A stretch of DNA of 64,000 nucleotides from Thysanoteuthis rhombus (lineage: Eukaryota > Mollusca > Cephalopoda > Oegopsida > Thysanoteuthidae), in contig OY735203.1 in the NCBI GenBank assembly GCA_963457665.1, positions 5,015,850 through 5,079,849 on the forward strand, given 5' to 3'. The position numbers were made by a program, and so were the translations under genes. A model generated the notes under the pieces. It worked only from the letters and a program-made list of their open reading frames with translations, made no database searches and was not told the origin of the DNA. Of this stretch, positions 1 through 12,150 are shown one piece after another (the stretch's first letter is position 1; the number at the start of each line of letters is the position of its first letter).

Positions 1-1535
1 CTATTGTAGTCCAAGTCTGGAGTTGATTTTATTTTTCTATTGTAACAACAGCAATACTTATCAAAATCAGGGGATTGAAATCTTCAGTATTTGTTTCTTT
101 AAAGCAATCTGATATATGAAGCTCTCTTACCGACTGAGTCAAACTAACAAATCATACATATCTTTATGCAACATAAATGCAAAGACGAATTTCATTTTGA
201 TAAATGAGGACTTTCTATACCAAAATATATGTTTATGATTTTTTATTCATTATATATATACGAAACAAAAGTTGTCATAATCATCCTCTGTCAGAATAGA
301 AGTAGTAGTAGAATTTAGTTCAGCACTCAATCAGTGTGTTCTGCATTGAAAATTAGAAAGTTATCGTTAGTGGTCAGGAATTAATACAAGAATTATCATA
401 TATATGGTGTAGCCTGATAAGTTTTGATTTCTTTCAGTGGTTACATTCATATTTAGAGGATTATAAGAATCACACACTTTGACTGGTTATTTTTCTGTCC
501 CTCAACATCTTTCAGTCCTATTCTTTAATAGTTTAATGGTGACATTTTTTCTTAGAACTTGATTTTGCAGGAGACAAGAAAACAGCTAAAAATTATGATA
601 ACGGTCCAAGAAAAACAAGAGATAATTAAACTTTATTTTTTCTTAAATTCATAAACTGCTTGAAACCTTTTGTAATTGACAGTGGTACTCTCCAATGAAT
701 GACACAAGAAACTGTGGAACTCTTGTATGAATTGAATGAAAAAGAATTAATCAAATGATCAGAGGGAAATGATTTCAATAATAAATTATTTCCTTTGAAA
801 TTGACATTCTATTTTCTTTGTATGAATTTAAGAGTTGAAAACAAACCAGTCCAAATACTGAGTAGACTAGGAATTGACCAGTTTGGCAGTTAAGGAAACA
901 AATCAGATGCCATGTGTTGAACATTGATAATATGCATGTACTTGAAATGGGATTTTTTGAGAGCATTTAACCTGATCATTAAATCAGCTTGAGTTTAATT
1001 AATAATATGATTTGAAAGCAAAATATCAGTAAAGACTATAACACTGTCTTGGAGGAGAGGAGTGTCAGAAGAAGACTTCACTCATAAAAGGTCAGAGAAT
1101 CAATTAGATGAAACATCTAGTGGTACTAGAAAACAACTACTGTATTTACTGGGGTGTAATCTAAAAAAATCTAATATCAAAAACCACGTTCAAAATTGGA
1201 AGGTTTGAATTATACTTGAGTGTGAAAAAATTATGTTTTATGAACATATATTACTGATTTTTAGCCACAATAGTGGAGTTCCTATGTTCAAGATTACATT
1301 GTTCTCAAGCAAATACAGTGAATAATATGAAATAAACAAAAGCCTCCAGGCTCATTTGCCTCTAAACACATTGCCAAGTTATCCTCTAATATAATCTGCT
1401 CAGTGGGCTGTAGCTGCAACATATTGGAACCAACTGTGTTGTAAATTAGGAAGTTGATGAAGAGTGTAAAGTAAGACGAGGATGAAATCGAAGGCTCTTT
1501 TCAGTTACAAGGAAAATGTAATTAATTGAAGAAAA
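1..1535. other. AT-rich stretch, no gene seen
   Basis: I see no coding exon, RNA gene or recognisable transposon here. The reading frames present are short, AT-driven and lack family motifs. This could be intergenic DNA or intron. Confidence 0.5.
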
Positions 1536-1661
1536 CACTGAATAGAAACCATCATGTGACCAACGTCTTTTGGTAGCATACTGTGTTGGGGGTGATCAAT
1601 GAAAACATTGGAAGAAAAGGAGGTGATCAATGAATTAGTCAATACTGTCACCTTCTGTTGG
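1536..1661 (+). repeat. R1 interspersed repeat, 5' part (split copy)
   Basis: This is the first segment of an R1 copy. It has the characteristic head (CACTGAATAGAAACCATCA, then a block resembling GTCTTTTGGTAGCATACTG) and two TGATCAATGAA-type blocks. R1 is my name for a ~450-bp repeat found about 20 times in this window. The copy is interrupted after TTCTGTTGG by an RTE LINE tail and resumes at about 1777. R1 has no coding capacity and partly matching ends, so a MITE-like, non-autonomous DNA transposon is the likeliest class. Confidence 0.8.
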
Positions 1662-1776
1662 AGTTCAGGAAGTATCAGCTCCACAACACCCATGATAGAA
1701 AGATGTGGCTAATCCTTGGGAAGGTCTATGTCCAAAGATGGATGATAAAAGACAGATGATTTTGATGATGATGATG
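1662..1776 (+). mobile_element. RTE-type LINE, extreme 3' end, nested in R1
   Basis: The sequence matches the last ~35 codons and tail of the RTE family seen intact at 40305-40960. It covers the conserved ...AHDR..W.ILGKVYVQRW region in degraded form and ends in the (TGA)n-type tail. R1 sequence lies on both sides, so this is an insertion into an older R1 copy. It is heavily 5'-truncated, as is usual for LINE insertions. Confidence 0.75.
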
Positions 1777-2052
1777 AATCACTGAAAAAAAAGTCTGAAA
1801 TTTCAAAAAATTAAGGTGCAGACAAGGGGCCAATTCAGCATAAATTCACTTTGCAAACTAAAACCTCCCACTAAAACTTTTGCAGGGGGTGGGGGGAACA
1901 TTTTTTTGACATTACAAGGAGTGAATGTTGAAATTTTTTGCAGTTTTGCTCAATTGTCACAGCCTATATGAGTGATACATAGCCAGCCAGCCAGACCAAC
2001 TTGAAAACTGAGAGAAAACTGCATTGACAGTTTTGGTTGACGGTTTCTGATA
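1777..2052 (+). repeat. R1 interspersed repeat, 3' part of the split copy
   Basis: R1 resumes at the AATCACTGAAAA-AGTCTGAA block and continues through CAATTCAGCATAAATTCAC. It then runs through AGCCAGCCAGCCAGACCAAC to the terminal GACAGTTTTGGTTGACGG. Together with 1536-1661 this makes a near full-length R1. Confidence 0.8.
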
Positions 2053-3789
2053 ACACACTACAGTACTACAGAATAAGAATCTTTAAATCAGGACAAATCA
2101 ATGTCAAAATAGCTGTAACATTGATGCAAGTTCTGACTGCTTCGATGGTGTTTTTAAATGCACATTACAAAGCATGATTTATGGTAAAACTTTTCAGTGT
2201 AAATCATGTTTTCTGATGTTAATGGTGTGAAAAGGTGAACCATTTTACAATGAAGTAGTAATTTAAATGAGTTGAATGTCAGGGGTACAGCAAGAATAAT
2301 AAACAGTAATCATAGCTTTCAAATTAATTAATAATCAAATTTTGATTAGGTAGGAATGTGTTATGAGAATTACATTGTGAATGAAATTGAAAAATATTGA
2401 ATTATTTCACTTTTGTGATGACCTCATTTTTAAATTGCACCCATTTTTGTCTAGCAATTCAAATACAATTCTTTTCTCTTTTCTTTAACTTTTTAAGTGT
2501 TCAGATTTTTATCGACCAATAACTAGAATACCTGCGTGACAAAGTTTTAATTAAAAAAACTGTTTCTTTTTACTGTTCCATAAATAGTACATTCCAATGA
2601 TATAATGAATTAAATATTTTTTTTCATTGTTTACTATTTTGTAGCAGTTATTGTAATATTGAAACAAATACCAGAAGTTGCTGATTTGTTTAGCAAAAAT
2701 TGTTAAAGTTGATGAATTGTTGTTTTGTGGACTGTTGTTTTTTGATTGTCAGACATGAAAAATTTGTCTCTTTATGATCATCACTTTCTTGTGGTTTAGT
2801 TAACTTCCTGTCACATCTGACTGAATATTTTCTTTATGAAAGGAAAAGGTTTTGGTTTCAGCTAAAGGTGGAAAGACTTTTGCCATATTGGGATCTTGTG
2901 TCTCCACAGTTATGGTAGAAATTTATGGTTCTGTGAGATTTGAGGTTTTGGGTATTGAGACTGGCCATGTGGTAGATGGTAGGGATTAGTAAGAATGGTC
3001 AAACAATGGAAAACAATATTTTATGAATTAAGAAAAATGAATATTTTATTTTTTTATATACAAAATACATTTCTGGTAAAAAGTCTCTTGTGAATCCTCT
3101 TTGGTGTTGCTATGGATGATATTAGTTCACAGGATTGCGAGCTTAATGAAATTTGGTACTCACATTTTTGTTCGAAGACAGCCACAGAATATGAGCTGTA
3201 GACCTATGTTAGTCAGAGAGCTGAGTGAAAGGAAAGGGTGAATGGAGTTGGCTGGGATTTAGAGGAAATGATGTCACAGCACTTCCTAGGAGCTCATCTT
3301 TTTTTATAGTTTGCAGAGATCTTGAATAAGGGGACGTTATCAAATATCATTCACCACCACATGTTCAAGTTTATGCACTTGATTGAATATGAGTCCAGAA
3401 ATGGTTAAAAAATTGGGGATGCAGGGGATGAAAAAAAAAGGTTAGAGTATTCAATAACCTAAATCAAAAAGTTGACAAAGATAAAAAATTACAAAAATAA
3501 TGTTTGCCATACTTTTGACTAAAATATTCGAGCTACAAAGATCAAGTTATTTCTTATAAAGATATTCTTAAAAATAGTTCACAATGCAAATCCTTACATA
3601 TAATAATTAGCAATGTGCAGATATCTTCTGTCAGGATAAGGGATACAACTGATGGAGTAAAATAGAATTTCATTCATGTTCTAATGATGAAACAAAAATG
3701 CTGAATTTGAAGAATGATATAAACATAGAAAATGAAAAGTAATAAAAACAAAAAATATTGATAAAAATCTATTTGTAGTCAACAGAACA
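2053..3789. other. No gene or named repeat seen
   Basis: This is AT-rich sequence with no convincing exon, RNA gene or transposon motif on either strand. Confidence 0.45.
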
Positions 3790-3999
3790 CTATTCTCTAA
3801 GCTCACTGCAATCCAAATCTCTATCATCCATGTATATAAAATGCAATGTGTATAGAAGGCTATTCTCCAAGCTCATTGCACAGCAAATCTCTATTATCCA
3901 CGTATATAAAATGCAATGTGTATTGAAAGCTATTCTCCAAGATCACTGCAATGCTAATCTCTATTATCTGCATATATAAAATGCAATGTGTGTATTTAT
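3790..3999. repeat. Tandem repeat, three copies of a 70-bp unit
   Basis: Units begin at 3790, 3860 and 3930 with CTATTCTCYAAG. Each contains CAATGTG after TATATAAAATG. The spacing is exactly 70 bp between starts. The copies differ by scattered substitutions and the array fades into a short TA-rich run after the third unit. No reading frame is preserved, so this is a short non-coding tandem duplication. Confidence 0.85.
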
Positions 4000-5319
4000 A
4001 TATTTCATATATACCATAATTTTCGGCAGCACTGCTAAACTAGAAAATTAATGAGATGAGAATCACAGATGCATAATTTCTTCTAGTTATCTCAGTCAGG
4101 TCATGCTTAAGTGAGTACCAAGGAGCAGGTGAGTTTCCTTTTGATTGACAAGCAAGCGCCTAATTGAAGACACATGTACTTTTCTATCATTTCTGCCAAT
4201 GGCACCAAGAATTGTGCAACCATAGCCACCAAATTATTGACTGTGAAGGCTAGTTTGTTTCTTTTATAAATTCTCCTTGCTCATACAAGCCTGCTATAAG
4301 GCCTATACAGCTGTAATTCCAAAGAAAGCACTCAGGTCACTTACTTGCCAAAGTTGTATGGCCAAGATATTCACTTCACAAGCACGTATACATAGGTATT
4401 GTATTTTGTACCTGTTTAGTAATCTGCAGCAGCTATCAATAGTGATGGGCAATGCAAACGATAATACTAATCTGATAAACCTCTAAAGATTTAGCAGAAA
4501 CAAGGATAACCGCTGCCTGCTAACTCTTATCACATGAATTTAATTTCAGGTTTGTGTTTTTGTTCGAAAATCCTTAAAAATGGACGTAGAGAGCTGAAAT
4601 TAATATGTTATAGCTTGGACATAGATCTTTTCAACATTAGTTTGTCAATATTAGATGATGATCAAGGTGTAAATGAACAAATAAAATTAAAGATTAGCTT
4701 ACATTCTACATGGAGTTTATTTGAAACTCTGTCTAAGCTACAATATATCAGCTCTGTGGGTCTGTTTTCTATGGTTTTAGAGCAAAAAAACAAACCAAAA
4801 CTGTATTCATGTATTAATAGTTATCTTTGCTTCCACTAAATTTTTGGCAGTTTATCAGTCAAATGTTTCAGTCAACTTTGCTCATCCCTGCGCTCTATGT
4901 ATCAACAATTTGTTCCTCCCAATAAATCTATCTCATTCTTTTCAATCTATCTCTGTTTTTTTTTATCAAGTGTGGCCCATGAGTAGCTTCACCATAAGAA
5001 ATGGAATATTTTTAAAAACAGGAAAGGTATAGCATACCAATATCAGATGATAATTAAAATGTATATAAATAACTGGATGGAAAAATGAAATTAAGTATTA
5101 ATTAACATTCAACATACAGTTTATTTAAAACCAATGTCCAAGTTCTATTATCCCGGCTAAACTTTTATTGGTTTATCAGTCCAGCTTTTTATTAGATGTG
5201 TCCACCACAGGCAATCGATATGATTACATTTTAGCAAGAGACAATATGGTCAATTGAAGTAGGACTGACAGTTTATAAACATGGCATAAAACTAAGTTCA
5301 AATATTTGGTAACATAATT
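4000..5319. other. No supported gene
   Basis: Several reading frames of 60-100 codons exist on the + strand (for example 4534-4839). They show no recognisable domain, have composition like the surrounding DNA and lack good paired splice sites. I treat them as chance frames. Confidence 0.4.
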
Positions 5320-5758
5320 GGAAATCATCAACCAAAACTGTCTGAATAGGTTTCTTCAGTTTTCAAATTAGTCCTGCTTGCTGGCTAGGTATGTATCATA
5401 TGTACAGGTTACACCAATGAAGATAGAGGACTGAAATTCCAACATTTACTCCTAGTTATGTCTAGAAAATCATTTTCTCCTTTCTTCAAATCCTTCCTCT
5501 CTGCAACATAGTTTTTTTTTGAAGGGGGCGAATAGCAAGGTAATTTTATGCTGAATTGATCTCTTAGTTTGCATTCGCACTTGTTTTTTGAAAATTCAGA
5601 CTTTTTTCTTACTGATCACTGCCCAACAAAACACTCAAGAAGTAACTTATTCATTGATCATCTTTTTCCCTATTTTTTGATTGATCTTCCCCAACTCAGT
5701 ATGGTGCCAAAAGATGTTGGCGACATGACAGTATTTATTAAGTGACTAACCAGACCTG
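5320..5758 (-). repeat. R1 interspersed repeat, near full length
   Basis: This is R1 read on the minus strand. From low to high coordinates it shows the terminal GAAATCATCAACCAAAACTG, then the GCTGGCTAGG block and ACATTTACTCCTAG. A poly-T stretch, TGCTGAATTGATC, ACTGATCACTGCCCAACAAA and the head AAGTGACTAACCAGACC follow. The order of blocks is complete, so this is one of the better copies for building a consensus. Confidence 0.85.
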
Positions 5759-5796
5759 ATTATTCTTCCAATTAAGATGTTTACAATGATGGAAAC

Positions 5797-5945
5797 GTGG
5801 GGATGGGGGGTGGGTATATGTACTTCTCAATCACCAAGTTTTTTGTCTGTTCAATGTCTACCGATGGAGACATTACTTTATACCATGTTCCTGAAACCCA
5901 GCCTTACCAAATACCTTGTTCTCAAAACCCATTTCTATCATTGAA
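5797..5945. repeat. Dispersed repeat R4, copy 1
   Basis: A ~150-bp segment shared with 19463-19612. Matching blocks include CCAGCCTTACC.AATACCTTG, TTCTCAAAACCCATTTC and a G-rich start. The two copies are in the same orientation. It is not coding in either copy, and the class is unknown. Confidence 0.6.
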
Positions 5946-6285
5946 TGAATGTTTGTGCATTCAAGTGAAACCAGTAAAAGTGGAAAGACATAAAGGAATT
6001 TTTAGTGCTTTTTCCAGGAAGAAAGGAAAGAAAGAAAAAACACACCATTTTTCATGAACCAATGAAAATCACTGCCTCTCTGTGTTGGCTTTTTTATATT
6101 GATTTGTGTAATTTAAATTGATTATCTTTCTCTACAGATAAGCTGCATTCTTCTCAATGAAGTAAAAAAGAAATATATATTTTTTTAGAACCATAGCTTG
6201 AATTAACTGCGGCAAAAAGGTCAATATTTACACCTAACTAGATATATCTATTGCTGTGCATATTGGGTGGGGGTTGTGCATTTAT

Positions 6286-6286
<1 letters not shown>

Positions 6287-6324
<38 letters not shown>

Positions 6325-6364
6325 ATCTATATCACTGTCTGTATAATGTATTTGTTTCTCATTA

Positions 6365-6428
<64 letters not shown>

Positions 6429-6434
6429 TATATA
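6287..6434. repeat. Compound (CA)n and (TA)n microsatellite
   Basis: A (CA)n run spans about 6287-6320 and a (TA)n run about 6369-6434, separated by ~48 bp of unique sequence. Open frames here encode only Tyr-Ile or Thr-His dipeptides and are artefacts. Confidence 0.95.
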
Positions 6435-6533
6435 GTACAAATCAGGCTAGCAGTATAACATAATATAATAATATATCAATGAGGCCAGAAGAGGACAGAA
6501 ACATGAGCTAGTTTGTGTTGTGAATTCATATTC

Positions 6534-6536
<3 letters not shown>

Positions 6537-6590
<54 letters not shown>

Positions 6591-6620
6591 CTTGAAGGTT
6601 TTACAGCTTTGAACACTTAA
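6537..6620. repeat. (TA)n microsatellite with adjoining conserved motif
   Basis: A (TA)n run at 6537-6587 is followed by a ~30-bp motif. On the minus strand the motif reads as AGTGTTCAAAGCTGTAAAAC just before the TA run. The same motif abuts microsatellites at 31920 and 38665. Confidence 0.8.
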
Positions 6621-7309
6621 TATATATGGGGGTCACCTGTTGTTTACCATGCATCTGTTTTGGGATTTCAACAAGTTATTCTTCATATTTTGAATGCAGT
6701 TAATGTAGGTTTGATATTTAGTGTATTTCTAGATAATTCCTCGATAATTCACTGGAGCATCTAGATATGTTAGGATATATTTAGCTTCAACTTTGAATAA
6801 TTTTTTAGATGATTTTCTGAAACAACTAGATAATTTTGGATTTCTCCAGCCTTTATTTTGTCTTAGTCATCCTGTTACTATCTGTGATTTCTGAATATTT
6901 ACTTTTATTCATTAATTAATGCTGCAATCCTTGCAACTCAAAAATGCATCATTTGATACAGAAGTAAAAAGGAAGTGTGTGAACTTGAATGAAGCACAGA
7001 TATTGTCACTTACTATGAGTATTTTCAACCGTTCAGAACCAAAGTTGAAAAATTTCTTTTTGTGAAAATTACCAATTGATTCTTTATTATAATTCAATAA
7101 ATGTATATTCTGTATTGTATTAAAGCTATTTTTGCATTAAAATATTTGAATTTGAAAGAATGAAAAAGGGTAAGAAAATGCCCTTTCTCAGGTAATATTG
7201 GATTTAATAGATATTTGCAATTAACTGACAACTGTATGCCTCCATTAATCAATTAAAACAAGGGATTACTGAATACATGTATGAGAGTGATATGACAAAA
7301 TCAGAAAGC
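6621..7309. other. No gene or named repeat seen
   Basis: AT-rich sequence without supported features. Confidence 0.4.
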
Positions 7310-7400
7310 CATGTTCATACAAATGAATTCCTTTATTCAAACTCAATGTTTCAACAAAACTGGCTTCATCAGGAAAGTGGAGGTGTAGGTGAAATGTTCT
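7310..7400 (-). mobile_element. Possible Penelope-like element 3'-end module
   Basis: The minus strand carries CTGATGAAGCCAGTTTTGTT followed by GAAACATTGAG. Modules of the form 'CTGATGAAG...GAAAC' are common at the 3' ends of Penelope-like retroelements and related sequences. No coding part is visible, so the assignment rests on this short motif only. Confidence 0.3.
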
Positions 7401-7445
7401 TTTTTTGATATATGGTCTGTGGTCTATAAACATTATATAGATTTA

Positions 7446-7575
7446 GTTAATCACTCAATAGAAACCATTATGTGACCAATGTCTTTTGGCAACATGCTAT
7501 GATAGGGACGATCAATTAAAAAATTGGAAAAAGGAGTGATCAAAGAATAAGTGACTTCTCCAAAGCTTTTGTTGC
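7446..7575 (+). repeat. R1 interspersed repeat, 5' fragment
   Basis: The R1 head is present (TTAATCACTCAATAGAAACC, then TGTCTTTTGGCAACATGC and two TGATCAA-type blocks). The copy stops after CTTTTGTTG, close to where the R1 copy at 1536 is interrupted by its LINE. The rest is absent. Confidence 0.8.
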
Positions 7576-8439
7576 TACTGCCCCGGGTAAGTAAGGCTGT
7601 TATGGTAGAGTGGTTTGCCTAATTACTCTCTTACTCACGCTCTTCTCTGTCAATCACTGATATGCCCTGATGAGAAATATTTTGTCAAGATACCTTCTGA
7701 TTAAACAGAGTAAAGGTAATTGTGGATTCATGACTTTCTCAGGGGAATTAGTGCAAAATGAACAGAGTCTCAAATGCAATTCAAAATCAGTGTGTAAATT
7801 CTGTTTTCTTTTCTGATAAGTGTTATGCCAGCCTCCACTTTTGAATAATTCGTAAGTACTAAACTTACAACAAGATCCTTTTTTCAGCTGGCTTAGCCTG
7901 ACGAACAAGGATATAGTAACTTTTTCTATGTCTGTGACTAACGAGGTCTGTGCAAGAGAGTATGAAATAGCCCTCAGGCTTGTGCTAATGAAGTTTTAAA
8001 GTGATGTGTGGTTTGCGTGTGACTAATCCTACCCTTTGAACCAGGGGGTTATATGCCATGTCCCTCTGAGGTTGAATGATAAGAGTAAGGTACCAAGGTC
8101 ACAGCTTTTCATGAATATTATAAGATCAAGTAATACTTCAGCATTGGCTTTGCTCATTTGATTTATTTTTCTGATTTTCCTTAGATTTTACACATTTTTT
8201 TTCTCGCTTTTCTCAAATTTTACCCTATGTTTTGTACAAATTTGTTTGGGGCAGTAGCACTGACCCTGGGCCTTGCCCTTTATAATCTCCTTTGATACCT
8301 ATTTTCTCTATTTCAAAGTTCCAAAACTTGTGATAGAACCTCAGCATTCCTGGTGTCTACAAGTAAGCTTGGCCTTTATGTGTTACTGAGGAAATATTAC
8401 TGAAAGCATTCACTGGTTTCACATGAAACTATACTGAAC
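7576..8439. other. No supported gene
   Basis: Nothing convincing is seen on either strand. A frame of ~84 codons on the minus strand (7654-7908) has no recognisable family features. Confidence 0.4.
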
Positions 8440-8600
8440 ACAAGGGCGCAATTTGAGATTTAGGGGCCCAATAGGGGGTTGGCTCCTTGTTGTGCACCCT
8501 CCGCCCCACCTTTTGGCCTCTGACATTGAATATTCATAAAGCTTTTAGGTCCCCCCCCATCTGTTATGGGCCCAAGGGGCGATTTACAATCATCTCTTCC
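8440..8600. repeat. GC-rich dispersed repeat (R2-like, diverged)
   Basis: A locally GC-rich block with GGGGCCCAATAGGGGGTTGG and a poly-C run stands out from the AT-rich surroundings. Similar G- or C-run segments occur at 17950-18000, 18310-18360 and 40070-40130, so I read this as part of a dispersed element. The boundaries are not clear. Confidence 0.35.
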
Positions 8601-9076
8601 CGTCTCCTCCTTGTAGCCATGGCAGTATAGAAACTTTTTTCGATCTAAGTTCAAGGAAATAAGTTATTTGCGGAGATGGGATTTTGTGGGATAGAATCAT
8701 TTGTATCTAATTGACCCAAGTTTACCCTTTATAAACTGCATGAATATAATTGGAGGTTAAAATCCATGCACTGAGTACATTCCCAATCAATTACAGTGTC
8801 ATTCAGTATGATTTTCTCTATTCAATGTTTACATCAATAGAATTGCAGACAATCGTATATGCATAAGTACAAAAATGGAGAAGGACTGTATTAGTCTCCT
8901 CATTGTTTTGAAATCATCTTTTTATATAAATGTCTATTTTCTGTCTTAATGTATTCGCACGTAATTAGATAATGTATTTACAAGAGCAGATTTAGTTCAG
9001 AATCAGTGATGAGTATTCTTTTACTCTATAGTCGATTTTTTTCTTTCCTAACTTTCACTTCATTTGTATGATTGTA

Positions 9077-9078
<2 letters not shown>
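8601..9078. other. No gene seen
   Basis: AT-rich, no supported feature. Confidence 0.4.
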
Positions 9079-9141
<63 letters not shown>

Positions 9142-9150
9142 GACACACAT
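9079..9150. repeat. (TA)n microsatellite with short (CA)n edge
   Basis: An uninterrupted TA dinucleotide run of about 54 bp is followed by a short CA-rich part. Overlapping open frames through it are artefacts. Confidence 0.95.
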
Positions 9151-10407
9151 AGAGGTGAAGGTTGTATTTTGTGCAAGATGTGTTTCGAGAAAATGGACAA
9201 TCTGGGTGCTTTGTCCAATCTCAGAACAATTACAGATGAAGCTCCAACTTTGTCCACTCCTGTAGAGTTTCTTTGCAGAAGTTGTGCAAGATACAAGCAA
9301 ACAAAATTCACCTGTATGTATCTAGAGCATTCCAGTGAGACATTTTAGAGTGCTCTGATTGATAAGTTACTTAAGAGTGATCTTGAACTTTTGTATTAAA
9401 AAAAAAATGCATCAATCCACGTCAGTTAGTATTTGAACAACACAAGCTAAAATGACCGTGTGTCTTGTGCACTTGTTTTGTTTTTTTGTACATGTATGAA
9501 ATTCTTTTTTGATACATAGATTGAGATGGATTAATGTACATAAATGTGTTCTATGCCTGAATAATGCCGAAATAGGAATTCCTGCATATGATCTTCTGTT
9601 GCAACTTTCACCAATGTTTTAAAATGCTGAAACCAGCGTGGTCCATTGGCCTGAAGATTGCTGGAAAAATATCACTTATCAACCGACTCATTCTACGAGA
9701 GTTTTATGATTGAAGGTATAATAAACTTCACTTGCTGACCCTATTTTAAGTCAAAACATTGAGAATGCCTAGTTAATGAAATTTCTAAAAAAAGTTTGAT
9801 TTTATTTTGATTACATAAACTTTTGATCGTAAAAAATATTTATTTTATCTTCTTGTTTTGATTAAATGAACTTCTGATCAATTTGAAGCTGTGGTTTATT
9901 AATTTTCCAGAACAAAAGTTACAACTTCGTCTTTACTTAGTTTTTATAAAAACATTTCCCTTGACAAATTTTTTATTGTAAAAAAAATTAATATTTTATG
10001 CCTGAACTTTTGATTGAATTAAAACTATATGTATATTCATCTTTTGTCAAATGAATGTTGACTTTTTGTCGATTGGGCAACTTCACCGATTAGACTTAAC
10101 TTATACATTAAAATATATAAAGCAGAAGAATGCGTTAACTACTAAAAAATTGAGTGCCAGAAGAAATGGTCTTAAATGGACCTATAAACATACATTAGTG
10201 GAAAAGATGAAAGAGTAACCTTCTTATCAATACACACATCTAAATTGCGAATAACACTCGGGTAATAAAAGTATCGATACAAATCACTTTTCGTTGCCCT
10301 TTGATTCACATTTATGAATTGGTTCAATTTGGTCAGGGACACAAATTTTTACCTTTATAAAAGTCCTTATGTATGATATGTGTCTGGAAAATATCCAGTT
10401 ATTTTTG
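9151..10407. other. No supported gene
   Basis: The segment just after the TA run (9151-9348) keeps an open + frame of ~60 codons with several Cys (for example CRSCARYKQ). No zinc-finger spacing or splice pair supports it. The rest is AT-rich with nothing recognised. Confidence 0.35.
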
Positions 10408-10660
10408 CAGCGTTCTGTGTTACGGATGATCAATCAAAACATTGAAGAATTGAGTGTTGATCAATAGATAAGTTAATTTTTCCACTTTTTGTTGAGTAGT
10501 AATTGCTGGAAAGGCAGAATTTTGAAAAATGAACTTTTCACCAATTTGACATAAACTTGCTTGCAAATTAAACCCACCGCTAAAAACCTATTTAGGGGGA
10601 AGAATTAAAAAAAAACAAAAAAACAAATGTTTTTTTGTATATATATGCCTAGCCAGCCAG
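10408..10660 (+). repeat. R1 interspersed repeat, internally deleted
   Basis: R1 blocks run in order from GGATGATCAATCAAAACATT through CATAAACTTGCTTGCAAATT to CCTAGCCAGCCAG. The head upstream of the first TGATCAA block and the part between the poly-A and the AGCCAGCC block are shortened. The terminal part is missing. Confidence 0.75.
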
Positions 10661-10780
10661 AGTCTACGTAAGGCAATGGTGCCTTATTCCCCTTCAAAGT
10701 GCTCCTCTTTGGTCTTACGCACTTATCACAGCATCCCTAGCACTTTTCAAACCAGTCTGCTCAGCAGAGGACAGCCAATG

Positions 10781-10875
10781 GTTGGTGTTACCCAGGGCTG
10801 TAAATCATGGTCTCATCCATCTTCGAGAACTTGCTCTTTTCCCAGGATATCTAGAATTTCGGTGATCATTCTGTA
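10781..10875. repeat. Dispersed repeat R5, copy 1
   Basis: Shares ~95 bp with 25214-25310 in the same orientation. The best block is CCAGGATATCTAGAATTTCG followed by GTGATCATTCTGTA. An upstream block (TTGGTGTTACCCAGGGC) also aligns. Function and class are unknown. Confidence 0.6.
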
Positions 10876-11377
10876 TTAATAAATCATACATTATGTATCA
10901 TGATTCTTCCATATTATTGGATGTGGTGGCATGACCTTACATTTACTAACAATTCTCTTCATTTTTAGTTTCCAACTTTTCACTTCACTGACATTTTGAA
11001 ATGTTTTTTTTTATTTAAAATCTAATCACTTTTTCCATAGCCTATTGTTGATCCTTTTACAAATTTCCATTCTAATTCATTGAAAACTTTCATGAACATT
11101 TACAAAAATCTATGAAAAAATGTCCAGGAATATCTCTCAAGCCATAATTCCTGAATCCACTTTAAAATTCAACCGTTTTCTCACACCATTGTTTACCCTC
11201 ATATAAAAAAACGTGATTGAGAAATTTGGGAGATATCATAACTTTTTAGGCAGTTTCCTTGGTGTTACCCTAAAATTTGAAATGTTGTGGCACTGACAGA
11301 CCTGAGTGATGTCATGTCTTTCAGAAAACCCTGCATTGAAATTAAATATCAGCTTGCGTGGTCATTGTGAATATGAT

Positions 11378-11560
11378 AGTCACACAGTACAGAAGCTCAT
11401 TCAATGGCGTCTCACTGCCAACTGAATAATCCTATGAGAGAGTGTACTTTCATGTGTGCACAGTAAGGTCTCATCCGTTTGGTTGCCAAGTTACATCATA
11501 GCCATGCAACTAGATCTCAAGATATTTTAATGGCTTGATCCTTTCCAAACAGATCTTATA
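11378..11560 (-). mobile_element. Mariner-derived MITE fragment
   Basis: On the minus strand this matches the first ~180 bp of the copy at 13083-13435. Shared parts include the TTGGCAACC..AC and CAATGGCGTCTCA blocks (as read on +). The edge at its high-coordinate end (TAATGGCTTGATCCTTTCC) corresponds to the family's terminal inverted repeat. It has no transposase part and is a non-autonomous fragment. Confidence 0.6.
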
Positions 11561-11930
11561 TAAAGTATAGTAAGGTTAGTTAAATAAGAAAAACAAACTT
11601 AGTCTTAATAAACAGTATCTTCACATAGTTTTTAATCAAGGACATTCAGAACTAATGAGTATCATAGACAAATTATTGAATTCACATCCTTACCCTCTGT
11701 TGCTATGAGCCAAAATACTTCAATGATTTTATGAAAAAGTGAAATGAATTTATGAATTGAGATGAATAAAAGAAAAATGAGGTTATTATTGTAAAAATCA
11801 GAAAAAAGAAAGATGGAAGAAGACAAGAATGAAGTCATATTTCTCAGTCATCATAATCCTTACAAACTGACAAAAATAAATTGTATTCAAAGAAAAAATT
11901 ATGAATCACTGCCACCCATATATGCTCTAT
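11561..11930. other. No gene seen
   Basis: AT-rich, no supported feature. Confidence 0.4.
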
Positions 11931-12150
11931 TGTGCATGATCAATTACAAAACTGGAATAAGGGATGATCAATTAATAAGTTACTTCTATTGTATTTTGTT
12001 GGGTTGTGATCACTATAAAAGGCCTGAATTTTCAAAATAAAACAGGCACAAATAATGACCTATTAAGCATAAACTTACATTGCATATTGATCCCCTCTCT
12101 AAAATCTATATTGGACAGGAATGTTCTAAAAAACAAAAAAAAATATTTTT
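11931..12150 (+). repeat. R1 interspersed repeat, middle fragment
   Basis: Contains TGATCAATTACAAAACTGGA, TTTTGTTGGGTTGTGATCAC, AGCATAAACTTACATTGCA and the poly-A block of R1. The head and the AGCCAGCC terminal portion are absent or too diverged. A short (GATA)n run lies just downstream at about 12225-12245. Confidence 0.75.

Noticed and set aside
6238-6458. Tyr-Ile and Thr-His repeat frames
   Set aside because: They are pure translations of (TA)n and (CA)n microsatellites.
9055-9348. Cys-containing frames beside the TA run
   Set aside because: Most of the length is microsatellite, and the Cys spacing fits no zinc-finger pattern.
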